From contig NZ_PVXQ01000016.1 of NCBI RefSeq assembly GCF_002995745.1, positions 1 through 64,000 of the forward strand: DNA of 64,000 nucleotides, read 5' to 3'. Positions 18,699 to 28,014 of this stretch are shown one piece after another; the stretch's first letter is position 1, and every line of letters starts with the position of its first letter. Under the pieces are notes generated by a model, which saw nothing but the letters and a program-made list of their open reading frames with translations, was not told the origin of the DNA and searched no databases. This stretch comes from Clostridium vincentii (GTDB lineage Bacteria; Bacillota; Clostridia; Clostridiales; Clostridiaceae). Made by a program: the position numbers and the translations under genes.

Positions 18699-19622
18699 AT
18701 GCGTAAACGCTTAAAAGTAACTATATCCATTTTATTAATATTATTAAGTGCTCTTTATTCTTTGGTCTTAAGAAATGAAAAATTACAAGATTCTTATGTA
18801 TCCTTAGGCGACAATAATATAAATCTTATTTTAGATTCATTAAATTACAACGATATGCCAAGGAACTTTCGTAAATCTTCTAATTTAATCCATATACAAA
18901 ACAATAAAATTTTAAATCTTAGTGGATTAGATTCTTTAAATATTTCTGGTAGTCAGCAATTTTCCGAGTGCAATCTCCCTCTGATAATAAATAGTATAGG
19001 AACTCCACTCCCTATAACAATTATTGACTTAAGGCAGGAATCCCATGGATTTATTAATGGTGACCCTATTAGCTGGTCCAATCTAAAAAATGATGATAAC
19101 AAAGGGTTAACAAATGAACAAGTTTTGTTAGATGAAACTAAGAAACTAAATAGCATTAAATTAAACAAACCTATTATTTTTTATAATCACGCAGATATAA
19201 CTACAATTCCAGCAAAAATTAGCAATGAAAATCAGCTTATTAATTCTGAAGCCCTGTCATATACTCGCATTCCTGTTCTTGATGGTAAGATACCTAGAGA
19301 TGATATGGTAGATTATTTTATTGAATTAACAAAATCGCAACCTGAAAATACATGGATTCATTTTCATTGTAAAGAAGGTATAGGAAGAACTACTCTATTC
19401 ATGATTATGTATGATATGATTAAAAATTCACAAGAGGTTTTGGCTGATGATATTATAAATAGGCAATTACTATTAGCAAATTTTGATGAAGATTATATTA
19501 AATCTTTTTGTAATGATGAGAGAGTTACTTTTTTGCAAAATTTCTACAAATACTGTAAAGAGCAGGGAGAGACTTTTAATATGACCTGGAGTGACTGGGA
19601 AAAATCTCTCAATGCTAATTAA
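18699..19622 (+). CDS. PTP-like phytase family phosphatase, exported
   Basis: Residues 1-24 form a signal peptide or membrane anchor. The active-site loop is HCKEGIGRTT (about residue 225), matching the Cys-based HCxxGxGR[ST] of protein tyrosine phosphatase-like inositol phosphatases. The upstream blocks IDLRQESHGFINGDPISW and TRIPVLDGKIPRDDMVDYF also resemble that family. It probably removes phosphate from inositol phosphates or a similar substrate outside the cell. The SD is GAGGTG before ATG 18699. It is a single + strand gene, convergent with the epimerase gene with only 2 bases between the stops. Confidence 0.82.
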   Translation: MRKRLKVTISILLILLSALYSLVLRNEKLQDSYVSLGDNNINLILDSLNYNDMPRNFRKSSNLIHIQNNKILNLSGLDSLNISGSQQFSECNLPLIINSIGTPLPITIIDLRQESHGFINGDPISWSNLKNDDNKGLTNEQVLLDETKKLNSIKLNKPIIFYNHADITTIPAKISNENQLINSEALSYTRIPVLDGKIPRDDMVDYFIELTKSQPENTWIHFHCKEGIGRTTLFMIMYDMIKNSQEVLADDIINRQLLLANFDEDYIKSFCNDERVTFLQNFYKYCKEQGETFNMTWSDWEKSLNAN

Positions 19623-19624
19623 GA

Positions 19625-20503
19625 TTATTCCTGAATAAATATTCTATAACTACAATTAAATTCTTTCTCTACTTCTAATGAAATTACACCTTTTTTTTCT
19701 TTGAATTCTCCATTAAAATCTTCATAATCAGGATGTCCAAACCAAGGTTCTATACAAATAAATGGTGCTGCATTATCCGGTGCCCATAATCCTAGATAAG
19801 GGAATCCATCAAATTCTACACTTAAAGATTTATTATGATTTCTAGATTTTATAGATACCTTATTAGATTTCAAATCATCAAATATAAAAAGTCCATCCTT
19901 AAATAATTCCTTTGAAAGTGGAATTATATTAGAATCATTTAAATATTCCTTTCTATTATGAGAGATATAAACCTCCTCATTAATTAACATAGCAGAGCTC
20001 TTTTCTTTTTTATTAAATTCAAGATAATAATCTTCCAATTTATCATCCTCTTCAATGGGACACATAAAAGCGGGGTGATCTCCTAGTGAAAAATATATTT
20101 TCTTATCATCTAAATTGATAACTCTAAATGTTGTTTTTATTGTATTTTCTTCAAGTGTATAAGTAACTTGAAGTGAGAACTTATACGGATATACTTTTAG
20201 AGAATCATCTGAATATTTTAGTTCAAATGTAATAGAATTATTCGTTTGTGATATAAATTCAAAATCTGCTATTCTAGCTATTCCATGAGCTGGCAATTCA
20301 TATGTTTTTTCATCAACTCTATATTTTGAATCTATTACCTTTCCTATTATAGGAAATAAATGTGGTGCATGGTACTTCCAATATTTTGAATCTCCGTTCC
20401 ATAAATATTCTGTTCCTTCTTTTTTTCCTGTTATTGAATGAAGCTCCCCCCCATGAGTGCTAGCTGTAATCTTAACTGTTGAATTTTCTAAAGAATAAAT
20501 CAT
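19625..20503 (-). CDS. Aldose 1-epimerase family protein (LacX-like)
   Basis: Aldose epimerases interconvert the alpha and beta forms of sugars. This 292-residue protein has the family's start (TASTHGGELHSITGK), the conserved HAPHLFPIIGK, GIARIADFEF, LGDHPAFMCP and C-terminal EPWFGHPDYE blocks. It ends the galactose operon, 25 bases after lacC. In lactococci the equivalent LacX also follows the tagatose pathway genes. Supply of the right anomer to the pathway is the likely role. Confidence 0.87.
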   Translation of the reverse strand: MIYSLENSTVKITASTHGGELHSITGKKEGTEYLWNGDSKYWKYHAPHLFPIIGKVIDSKYRVDEKTYELPAHGIARIADFEFISQTNNSITFELKYSDDSLKVYPYKFSLQVTYTLEENTIKTTFRVINLDDKKIYFSLGDHPAFMCPIEEDDKLEDYYLEFNKKEKSSAMLINEEVYISHNRKEYLNDSNIIPLSKELFKDGLFIFDDLKSNKVSIKSRNHNKSLSVEFDGFPYLGLWAPDNAAPFICIEPWFGHPDYEDFNGEFKEKKGVISLEVEKEFNCSYRIFIQE

Positions 20504-20527
20504 AAAAACATTCCTTTCCTATATAGA

Positions 20528-21454
20528 TTAAAGTTCTTCTACTGTTACCTTATTAATTAAATCTTTAACTACAGATTCTCTAACAAATCCTGTTTCCTTT
20601 TCCATAGCATTTGCTGTTCCACAAGCAGATGCAAATTTTAATGTATCTGAAATATTATATCCTCTTTGTGTAGCTACTGCTATTCCTGCAACATATGCAT
20701 CTCCAGATCCTACAGGGTTAACAGCTTCTACTTTAGGTATTGTTACTTTATAAAATCCCCCTTCATACCCTGCTATTGATCCTTCAGCTCCTAACGATAT
20801 AGCTACAAACTTTATTCCTTTAGCTTGAAATTCTTTTATTTCTCTTATAGCATCTTCTATGCACTGAATTTTCCTTCCTGTTAATGCTTCTATTTCATCT
20901 CTATTTGGTTTAATGAAATACGGCTTTCCTTCAATTCCTTCTTTTAAAAGGTTTCCACTAGTATCTAATAAGAATTTTTTACCTTGATAATTTGCTAATT
21001 CTATTAATTTTCTATAAAAGTTCGCAGAGACATTCCTTGGTATACTTCCAGATGCTACCACTACAGTAGCATCTTTAATTAAATCTATATATTTATCTAA
21101 AAATGCCCACTGTTCCTCTTCACTAACTTCTGGACCTGGTTCAAGTATTTCTGTTTGTACAAGGTCATCTGTAATAAATGCTAAACATTCTCTTGTATCT
21201 CCATTAATTTTTACAAAGTCTTGCTTTATCCCATAATCCTTAAGTTTTTCTTCTATAAATTCTCCAGCTTTTCCCCCAAGAAATCCTGTAGCAATGCAAT
21301 CTTCTTTTAGTATAGTTGCTACATTAGCCACATGTAATCCCTTTCCCCCCGGTGTATTCTCAACACTTTTTGCTCTCATCACGCGGCCTTTTTCTATATC
21401 TTCTATTTCATATCTTTTATCTACTGATGCATTTAAATTTACAACTAATATCAT
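20528..21454 (-). CDS. lacC: Tagatose-6-phosphate kinase (LacC / PfkB family)
   Basis: LacC phosphorylates tagatose-6-phosphate to tagatose-1,6-bisphosphate. The PfkB features are the Gly-rich TPGGKGLHVANVA near the N-terminus and NPVGSGDAYVAGIAV with the catalytic Asp near the C-terminus. The closely related 1-phosphofructokinase is an alternative, but the neighbours lacAB and gatY favour LacC. ATG 21454 has AAAGGAGG 9 bases upstream; ATG 21463 would lie directly against that site. A 317-base gap with hairpins separates it from gatY. Confidence 0.88.
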   Translation of the reverse strand: MILVVNLNASVDKRYEIEDIEKGRVMRAKSVENTPGGKGLHVANVATILKEDCIATGFLGGKAGEFIEEKLKDYGIKQDFVKINGDTRECLAFITDDLVQTEILEPGPEVSEEEQWAFLDKYIDLIKDATVVVASGSIPRNVSANFYRKLIELANYQGKKFLLDTSGNLLKEGIEGKPYFIKPNRDEIEALTGRKIQCIEDAIREIKEFQAKGIKFVAISLGAEGSIAGYEGGFYKVTIPKVEAVNPVGSGDAYVAGIAVATQRGYNISDTLKFASACGTANAMEKETGFVRESVVKDLINKVTVEEL

Positions 21455-21463
21455 AATCCTCAT

Positions 21464-21771
21464 CCTCCTTTGATTTATAACTAAACTAATTAATCAAATA
21501 TATATATCAGTAATATTACTCTTAATTCTACAAAAGCGTAGGTTGTTAATTCCTACGCCTTTATTTTGGACTTTCTCTACAAGTTGAACTTTTCTGTTAT
21601 TAAAAGTTCAATTATATTTAAATTGTATTTTCAATTTTTTTGTTCTATAATTATCTTGAATGTTTATTTATTTTTCTTAGGTTTAGTACATCTATTCCTA
21701 AGATTTTTTTTATTCTAAATTATTTAAGTACACTGACAATTACTTGTTCTATCTATACTTAAATTTATCTA
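21464..21771. other. Hairpin-rich gap between gatY and lacC
   Basis: No gene is seen. Three inverted repeats lie here: TCTTAGG/CCTAAGA (21675-21703, followed by a T-run on the + strand), TTGAACTTTT/AAAAGTTCAA (21584-21611) and GCGTAGG/CCTACGC (21536-21558, followed by TTTTG on the minus strand). The last could partly end the lacAB-gatY message, giving lacC and the epimerase a lower or separate expression. I see no clear promoter for lacC. Confidence 0.6.
21536..21558 (-). terminator. Possible internal terminator after gatY
   Basis: A GC-containing 7-bp stem (GCGTAGG / CCTACGC) with a 9-base loop is followed by TTTTG on the minus strand. It sits inside the operon, so it may act as an attenuator or processing hairpin and not as a full stop. 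Confidence 0.5.
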
Positions 21772-23174
<1,403 letters not shown>

Positions 23175-23189
23175 TTTTAATTCCCCCTC

Positions 23190-23615
23190 TTATAACATTT
23201 TATTTAACATATCTACTCTTACTTGATGTCTTCCAGCAGCATATTCTTCATTTAAATATGCATCTACCATGGCTTCTGCTAATTTATTTCCCGCTATTCC
23301 AGAACCCATTGCTATTATTGATGTATTATTATGTGCCCTTGTCATCATTGCTGAATGTTCATCTGAAACTTCAGCACAGATGATTCCTTTATGTTTATTA
23401 GCTGCCATAAATGATCCAGCACCATACTCATCTATAAGTATTCCTCTGTCCCCCTCCTTAGATAATATTCCGGTACAAACTCTATCTGTTGCATCTACTA
23501 AATCTACTTCATCTTCTGTTTTATCAATTACCTCATAACCCTTTTCTTTTAAATAACCTTTTAAATGTTCTCTTAAATTTTTTCCTTTTTTGTCTGATCC
23601 AATTAAAACTTTCAC
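23190..23615 (-). CDS. lacA: Galactose-6-phosphate isomerase subunit LacA
   Basis: This is the shorter partner of LacB (141 residues), with the same RpiB-like fold (VLIGSDKKGKNLREHLKGYL, DEHSAMMTRAHNNTSIIAMG). The start codon is GTG 23615 with GAGGAGAG upstream. It begins 2 bases after lacR. A broken copy of its first 15 or so codons is found at 27008-27060. Confidence 0.93.
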   Translation of the reverse strand: MKVLIGSDKKGKNLREHLKGYLKEKGYEVIDKTEDEVDLVDATDRVCTGILSKEGDRGILIDEYGAGSFMAANKHKGIICAEVSDEHSAMMTRAHNNTSIIAMGSGIAGNKLAEAMVDAYLNEEYAAGRHQVRVDMLNKML

Positions 23616-23617
23616 TT

Positions 23618-24385
23618 TTATCTCTCCTCTATTTCATTTATTACTTTACAATATTCCGAATACTTTTTTTTCAAATCTACATCTAATGCTGAATCTGTTA
23701 CTAATGCAGTAGCGTCTTCTAATTTATACAATGTAAAAAAATCTTCCCTTTCAATCTTTGTTGAATCGCAAACAACATATCTTCTCACAGCATTGTTCAT
23801 AATTATATTCTGGCATACACCCTCTTCTTCATTAGAAGTCATAACATTATTATCTGAAATTCCATTAGCTCCTATAAAAGCTACTTTAACTCTAATCTCG
23901 CTTAAAACTTCATTAGCAAAATTTCCAACAAATGTACTTGTCTTCTCTCTTAATCTTCCTCCAATAAGTATTAGTTCAAATCTATTGTCATTTCTAAACT
24001 TCTCAAAGATGTTAAGACAATTTGTTATAATCTTGGCAGAAGAAACATTAATGTAATCATATATATGTTCACTTGTTGTTCCTGGGCCTATATAAACAAT
24101 GTCATTTTCATTAATTAGACTTGCTGCGATCTTTGCTACCTCAATCTTTTTGTCAAGGTTTATACTTCTTTTTTCAGTTGATGATAATTCTTGAAACTTG
24201 ATACTATCTTTACTTCTAGCTCCTCCATGGATTCTAACTAGTAATCCTTGTTCCTCTAAGAACTTAAGATCTCTTCTTAACGTCATTTCAGTTGTTTTTA
24301 ATTTTTCTGTCAACTCTGAAACTCTAATTATTCCGAATCTATTTATAAGTTCTAATATAATCTTATGTCTTTCTTCCTTTAACAT
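23618..24385 (-). CDS. lacR: DeoR-family lactose/galactose operon repressor, copy 1
   Basis: An N-terminal winged helix (residues 1-55, with VSELTEKLKTTEMTLRRDLKFLEEQGLLVRIHGGA) is followed by the DeoR sugar-phosphate sensor domain (EKKIEVAKIAASLI, YIGPGTT, GANGIS). LacR repressors respond to tagatose-6-phosphate. ATG 24385 is chosen because AAGGTGG lies 8 bases upstream; the in-frame GTG 24397 falls on that site. It sits inside the operon between the PTS EIIC and lacA. About four in five residues match the second copy at 27062-27823. Confidence 0.92.
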   Translation of the reverse strand: MLKEERHKIILELINRFGIIRVSELTEKLKTTEMTLRRDLKFLEEQGLLVRIHGGARSKDSIKFQELSSTEKRSINLDKKIEVAKIAASLINENDIVYIGPGTTSEHIYDYINVSSAKIITNCLNIFEKFRNDNRFELILIGGRLREKTSTFVGNFANEVLSEIRVKVAFIGANGISDNNVMTSNEEEGVCQNIIMNNAVRRYVVCDSTKIEREDFFTLYKLEDATALVTDSALDVDLKKKYSEYCKVINEIEER

Positions 24386-24471
24386 TTCTATACCCACCTT
24401 ACGTTATGCTTTTATTTTGAGTATACGACCTAATTAAACTTTACCAATTAGGGAAATAAAAATGTAGGTTT

Positions 24472-25884
24472 TTATTTAGTTGCTTCTAGTAAATACTCTT
24501 TATTTCTCTTTTTCATTTGCTTAGCGTACCAAACAAATATTAATAAATATAATCCTATTGTTATTGCAAATGTTAATCCAGTTTCAAAATTCATATTTCC
24601 ACCAAATTTACCTACAACAATTCCAATAAACTTTTCTACTGGACCTTCAAGTGTAGAGTGAGTTATAGCTGCTGTTTCTGAAATTCCTGCTGGAAAAGCT
24701 CCTACAAGCTGTGCTGTCTTAGTAACAAATTCAGAAATTGCAGTACCTGATAATAGGAATACTGGTAATAGACAAGATCCTGATATAATCATTCTTATTA
24801 ATTTCCCTCTTGTTACTACTAATAACGCTGGAGTTAATCCCATTGCAATTATTCCACCTAAAGGTAAAACTTGATTACCAGGTAAAATTAACGCTTCTAT
24901 AAGAAGTATTGGTGCCAAAACATTAGCTGTTGCCCATATTTCTGCTCTAGATGCTAAGAATGGCCAATCTATACCTATATTGAACTTTCTTCCTTGGAAT
25001 TTCTTACTCATAAAGTTTGTAATTCCTTGTGAAAGTGGTTCAACTGCTGCGATAAACCAACTTCCTATTAGTGAAAATAATTCTAAACACATACCACCTG
25101 TAAATGCTAATGTTGAAATATCTTTTACACTTTGTTTTCCAAGTAATCCAACAAATATACCTAAATAACAACCTATGGCAAATTTACTTCCCCAGAAACC
25201 AATCTTATTATTAAGTGTGGCAGCATCAAAGTCGAATTTATCTAAGAAAGGTAAAAATTTATCAAAGAATTTATCAAATATCATTATTATAGGATTTATC
25301 ATAAAATTTAAATGTGTTGTAGTTGTAGGATTTGATTCTGGCATATTTATTAGTTTATTAAATGTTGGTTTCATTAAATCTGCATTTATAAACTTTAGAA
25401 CTCCTATAAATGCTACAAGTAATGTTGCTAAAATTAAATTATTATCTGAATAGTACATTACTATAAGACCTACTATTGATAAATGCCAAACATTAAAAAC
25501 ATCGACATCCAATGTATCTGTTTTCTTCAAAACAAGCATTATTATATTAATAACAACTAATATAAATAAGAAATATAGGGTATAGACAGATCCCCATGTT
25601 ATTGTTGCAAGTGGTGCCCACCCTACATCAGTAACTGAAAGCTGAATTCCTGTAGATTTTACAAATGCTTGTAGTGCTGGAGTAAATGCTCCTGTAAGAA
25701 TTCCTATTACTCCACCCATTCCTGTAAGGGCTATTGCAAGTTTTATCCCGCCTTCAATAGCTTTGGAAAGTTTTACTTTCATCATTACTGCTAATAATGT
25801 TAAAACTATAAACATCATTGCTGGACCACCAAGATTAATAATTGGCTGGAATATCTTATTTGCTAATTCAATAACTGTACTCAT
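24472..25884 (-). CDS. gatC: PTS EIIC, galactitol (GAT) family, probable galactose carrier
   Basis: This is the membrane channel of a GAT-family phosphotransferase system, with about ten hydrophobic segments over 470 residues and a charged C-terminus. Blocks GGPAMMFIVLTLLAVMMKVKL and NKIGFWGSKFAIGCYLG resemble GatC. ATG 25884 has GAGGTGG 5 bases upstream; GTG 25893 is the longer option. With LacAB downstream and no galactitol-1-phosphate dehydrogenase or phospho-beta-galactosidase nearby, free galactose is the likeliest substrate. That is an inference from context. Confidence 0.9.
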   Translation of the reverse strand: MSTVIELANKIFQPIINLGGPAMMFIVLTLLAVMMKVKLSKAIEGGIKLAIALTGMGGVIGILTGAFTPALQAFVKSTGIQLSVTDVGWAPLATITWGSVYTLYFLFILVVINIIMLVLKKTDTLDVDVFNVWHLSIVGLIVMYYSDNNLILATLLVAFIGVLKFINADLMKPTFNKLINMPESNPTTTTHLNFMINPIIMIFDKFFDKFLPFLDKFDFDAATLNNKIGFWGSKFAIGCYLGIFVGLLGKQSVKDISTLAFTGGMCLELFSLIGSWFIAAVEPLSQGITNFMSKKFQGRKFNIGIDWPFLASRAEIWATANVLAPILLIEALILPGNQVLPLGGIIAMGLTPALLVVTRGKLIRMIISGSCLLPVFLLSGTAISEFVTKTAQLVGAFPAGISETAAITHSTLEGPVEKFIGIVVGKFGGNMNFETGLTFAITIGLYLLIFVWYAKQMKKRNKEYLLEATK

Positions 25885-25907
25885 TTCTTCCACCTCACCT
25901 TATTATT

Positions 25908-26210
25908 TTATTTATTCAACTTCTTAAGAACTATTTCGAGTTCATCAAAAACTGGTTTACTCATCATAGGCATTCTGTATAAAATCGGACCTGCTTCAAC
26001 AATTGGTATTTTTATTTCAAAGCTACAATCTGGTTTTGAAATGGGTGTGAAAACATCATATTTAGATACTAACTCTTCAGTGATATCCTTTATCATAACT
26101 GCATCAGCTGTTACTTGATAACCTCTCTTTTTCATTTCCTCCTCAATAGCATCCTTAATTTGGTGACTTGAATTTATTCCTGCTCCACATGCTGCTAAAA
26201 TTTTAATCAT
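25908..26210 (-). CDS. gatB: PTS EIIB, galactitol (GAT) family
   Basis: This is the small cytosolic subunit that passes phosphate to the sugar. The phospho-cysteine is in ILAACGAGINSSHQIKDAI near the N-terminus. ATG 26210 has GGAGGT 7 bases upstream; the longer GTG/ATG-type start would cover that site. It lies between EIIA and EIIC in the usual order. Confidence 0.93.
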   Translation of the reverse strand: MIKILAACGAGINSSHQIKDAIEEEMKKRGYQVTADAVMIKDITEELVSKYDVFTPISKPDCSFEIKIPIVEAGPILYRMPMMSKPVFDELEIVLKKLNK

Positions 26211-26229
26211 AATACTAACCTCCATAAAT

Positions 26230-26706
26230 TTAATTATTTTTTACTACATTATAAAGTTCTTCTATTGTTTCTGCTTTTTCTAATGAATTTATATTATTTT
26301 TATTTGTTACAAAATCCATAATATTGGCAAGTATATTAGCTTGTTCTTCACCTGCCTTATTAAGAATCATAAACAGATATTTAACTTTTAATTCACTATC
26401 TGAATCCATCATGTTCTTTACATTGATTTCATTTTGTAATTTTACTAAAATTACTTTTGTAGCATTGCAGTATTCACTTTCAGTATGTGGTATTGCAACA
26501 TTTGGAAAATCCTTTTCAATAACACTTAAATCAATTCCTGTTGGATAGTTCTTTTCCCTCTCCTTTATAGATTCTAAATAATGTTCTTTTGTAAGGCCCA
26601 GTTTGAATAGCTTGTCCGCCATGATTTCAAAAGCTTGATCTAAATTAGTGAAATCTTCTTGAAATATTAATCCATGTTCAAATAATTGATTTTTATCTTT
26701 TATCAT
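26230..26706 (-). CDS. gatA: PTS EIIA, fructose/galactitol-like (EIIA_2)
   Basis: The 158-residue EIIA accepts phosphate from HPr on His in VAIPHTESEYCNATKV. It is the first gene of the gat-lac operon, with AAGGAGGGGG directly upstream and a clear promoter at 26772-26799. Candidate LacR boxes lie between that promoter and the start. Confidence 0.92.
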   Translation of the reverse strand: MIKDKNQLFEHGLIFQEDFTNLDQAFEIMADKLFKLGLTKEHYLESIKEREKNYPTGIDLSVIEKDFPNVAIPHTESEYCNATKVILVKLQNEINVKNMMDSDSELKVKYLFMILNKAGEEQANILANIMDFVTNKNNINSLEKAETIEELYNVVKNN

Positions 26707-26726
26707 TTCCCCCTCCTTAGTTTGCT

Positions 26727-26759
26727 TTTGTTCGTTTATTTTTTGTTTTGTTTGTTTTC
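26727..26759 (-). promoter_or_regulatory. Candidate LacR operator repeats of the gat-lac operon
   Basis: On the + strand the stretch contains TGTTTTGTTTGTTTTC and TTGTTCGTTTATTTTTTG, repeats that match the TGTTTNWTTT motif known for LacR-type DeoR repressors. A nearly identical block lies just after the promoter of lacR copy 2 (27857-27890), which fits a shared operator. Confidence 0.5.
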
Positions 26760-26771
26760 TTCTATGATTCT

Positions 26772-26799
26772 ATTATATATTGTTTTATTTTTTTTGCAA
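26772..26799 (-). promoter_or_regulatory. Promoter of the gat-lac operon
   Basis: On the minus strand, -35 TTGCAA and -10 TATAAT are 16 bases apart. The promoter of lacR copy 2 has the same two hexamers with the same spacing. Confidence 0.78.
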
Positions 26800-26806
26800 T
26801 TGTCCG

Positions 26807-26820
26807 TTTAAATGTTTACA
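26807..26820 (-). promoter_or_regulatory. Candidate cre (CcpA) site upstream of the gat-lac promoter
   Basis: TGTAAACATTTAAA on the minus strand matches TGWAANCGNTNWCA at all but two positions. It lies just upstream of the -35 box. It would link the operon to glucose repression, but this needs binding data. Confidence 0.4.
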
Positions 26821-26920
26821 TTCAGTTTTCTTTTGTTTAATCTACTTTTGCTTCATTTTACTATCTTTTACTCATTATTTCATTTTTTCATTGTATTTTA
26901 ATATTACTATATATCTAGTA

Positions 26921-26954
26921 GTAATCAGAGCCCATACAATAAGGCTCTGATTAC
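26921..26954. terminator. Inverted repeat after lacR copy 2, probable terminator
   Basis: GTAATCAGAGCC / GGCTCTGATTAC is a perfect 12-bp stem with a 10-base loop. It lies about 110 bases after the lacR copy 2 stop and upstream of the operon promoter. The T-run is poor. Confidence 0.55.
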
Positions 26955-27007
26955 ATATCGCTATTAATCAAAGCCTTATTTACTAACAAAATTACTTATA
27001 TTCTATT

Positions 27008-27060
27008 TTTAATTCTTCCTTATTTGTCTGATCAATTAAAAGACTAACTTTTATTTCTCT
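27008..27060 (-). pseudogene. Remnant of a second lacA start
   Basis: This stretch directly after lacR copy 2 aligns with the lacR-lacA junction at 23570-23640. It includes the decayed ribosome site (GAAGAG for GAGGAG), GTT in place of the GTG start, and TTTTAATTGATCAGACAAA for TTTTAATTGGATCAGACAAA with one base lost. Only the first 15 or so codons can be recognised. Confidence 0.75.
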
Positions 27061-27061
27061 T

Positions 27062-27823
27062 CTATTTTATTTTATTTATTACTTTACAATATTTTGAATA
27101 CTTCTTTTTTAGCTCTACATCTATTCCTGAATCTGTTATTAATGCTGTAGCATCTTCTAATTTATATAATGTAAAGAAGTCTTCCTTTTCAATCTTTGTT
27201 GAATCACATATAACATATCTTTTCATAGCATTATTCATAATAATGTTCTGGCATACGCCTTCCTCTTCGTTAGATGTCATAACGTTATTATCTGAAATTC
27301 CATTAGCTCCTATAAAAGCTATTTTAACTCTAATTTTTATTAAAACCTCATTAGCGAAATTTCCAACAAATGTACTAGTCTGTTTTCTTAGTCTTCCACC
27401 GATAAGAATTAATTCAAATCTATCATCATCCTTAAATTTATCAAATATATTTAAGCAATTTGTTATGATCTTGGCGGAAGAAACATTAATGTACTCATAT
27501 ATATGCTCACAGGTAGTCCCTGGACCTATATAAATAATATCATCTTCATTAATTAAGCTTGCTGCAATCTTTGCAACCTCAATTTTCTTTTCTATATTTA
27601 AAGTTCTCTTTTCATTAGGAGATAATTCTTCAAATCTAATGTTTCTTTCACTTCTAGCTCCACCATGAATTCTAACAAGCAATCCTTTTTCTTCTAAATA
27701 CTTAAGGTCTCTTCTTAAAGTCATCTCTGTAGCTTCTAATTTTTCTGTTAATTCCGAAACTCTAATTATTCCAAGTCTATTTACAGTTTCCACCATTATT
27801 TGTTGTCTTTCTTCTTTTAACAT
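27062..27823 (-). CDS. DeoR-family repressor, lacR copy 2
   Basis: It is a full-length paralogue of LacR (253 residues), with the same winged helix (ELTEKLEATEMTLRRDLKYLEEKG) and sensor domain (YIGPGTT, GANGISDNNVMTSNEEEGVCQN). ATG 27823 has AAAAGGAGGT 4 bases upstream. It has its own promoter (27901-27928), a twin of the gat-lac promoter, and is followed by the lacA remnant. It therefore looks like the survivor of a tandem duplication, and probably regulates both promoters. A different effector is possible. Confidence 0.92.
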   Translation of the reverse strand: MLKEERQQIMVETVNRLGIIRVSELTEKLEATEMTLRRDLKYLEEKGLLVRIHGGARSERNIRFEELSPNEKRTLNIEKKIEVAKIAASLINEDDIIYIGPGTTCEHIYEYINVSSAKIITNCLNIFDKFKDDDRFELILIGGRLRKQTSTFVGNFANEVLIKIRVKIAFIGANGISDNNVMTSNEEEGVCQNIIMNNAMKRYVICDSTKIEKEDFFTLYKLEDATALITDSGIDVELKKKYSKYCKVINKIK

Positions 27824-27856
27824 TTTTACCTCCTTTTATTTTTACTTAATTTATAT

Positions 27857-27890
27857 TTGTTTGTTATTTTTTTGTTTTGTTCTATTTTGT
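27857..27890 (-). promoter_or_regulatory. Candidate LacR operator repeats before lacR copy 2
   Basis: The minus strand reads AGAACAAAACAAAAAAATAA then CAAACAAAT, nearly the same as the block at 26727-26759. Its position just after the -10 box suits a repressor site. Confidence 0.5.
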
Positions 27891-27900
27891 TTATATATTT

Positions 27901-27928
27901 ATTATATATCGTTTTTTAAGTTTTGCAA
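27901..27928 (-). promoter_or_regulatory. Promoter of lacR copy 2
   Basis: On the minus strand, TTGCAA, 16 bases and TATAAT, the same architecture as the gat-lac operon promoter. Confidence 0.75.
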
Positions 27929-27973
27929 CTTTCTATTTATACCTTAAATGTATCATTCTAGCCTTACCTCTGT

Positions 27974-27979
27974 TATACT
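27974..27979 (+). promoter_or_regulatory. Candidate extended -10 box of the HNH-like gene
   Basis: TGTTATACT gives a TG-extended -10 (TATACT) about 40 bases before the ribosome site AGAGGTG. No good -35 box is seen. Confidence 0.45.
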
Positions 27980-28014
27980 TATTGTCATAATAATAATAAA
28001 AGAGGTGTTTTTTT

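Larger units (their letters stand above)
26707..27061. other. Regulatory gap between lacR copy 2 and the gat-lac operon
   Basis: It holds the operon promoter (26772-26799), a candidate CcpA site (26807-26820), repeated CAAAC/CAAAA boxes on the minus strand (26727-26759), an inverted repeat (26921-26954) and the decayed start of a second lacA (27008-27060). No intact gene is present. Confidence 0.8.
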
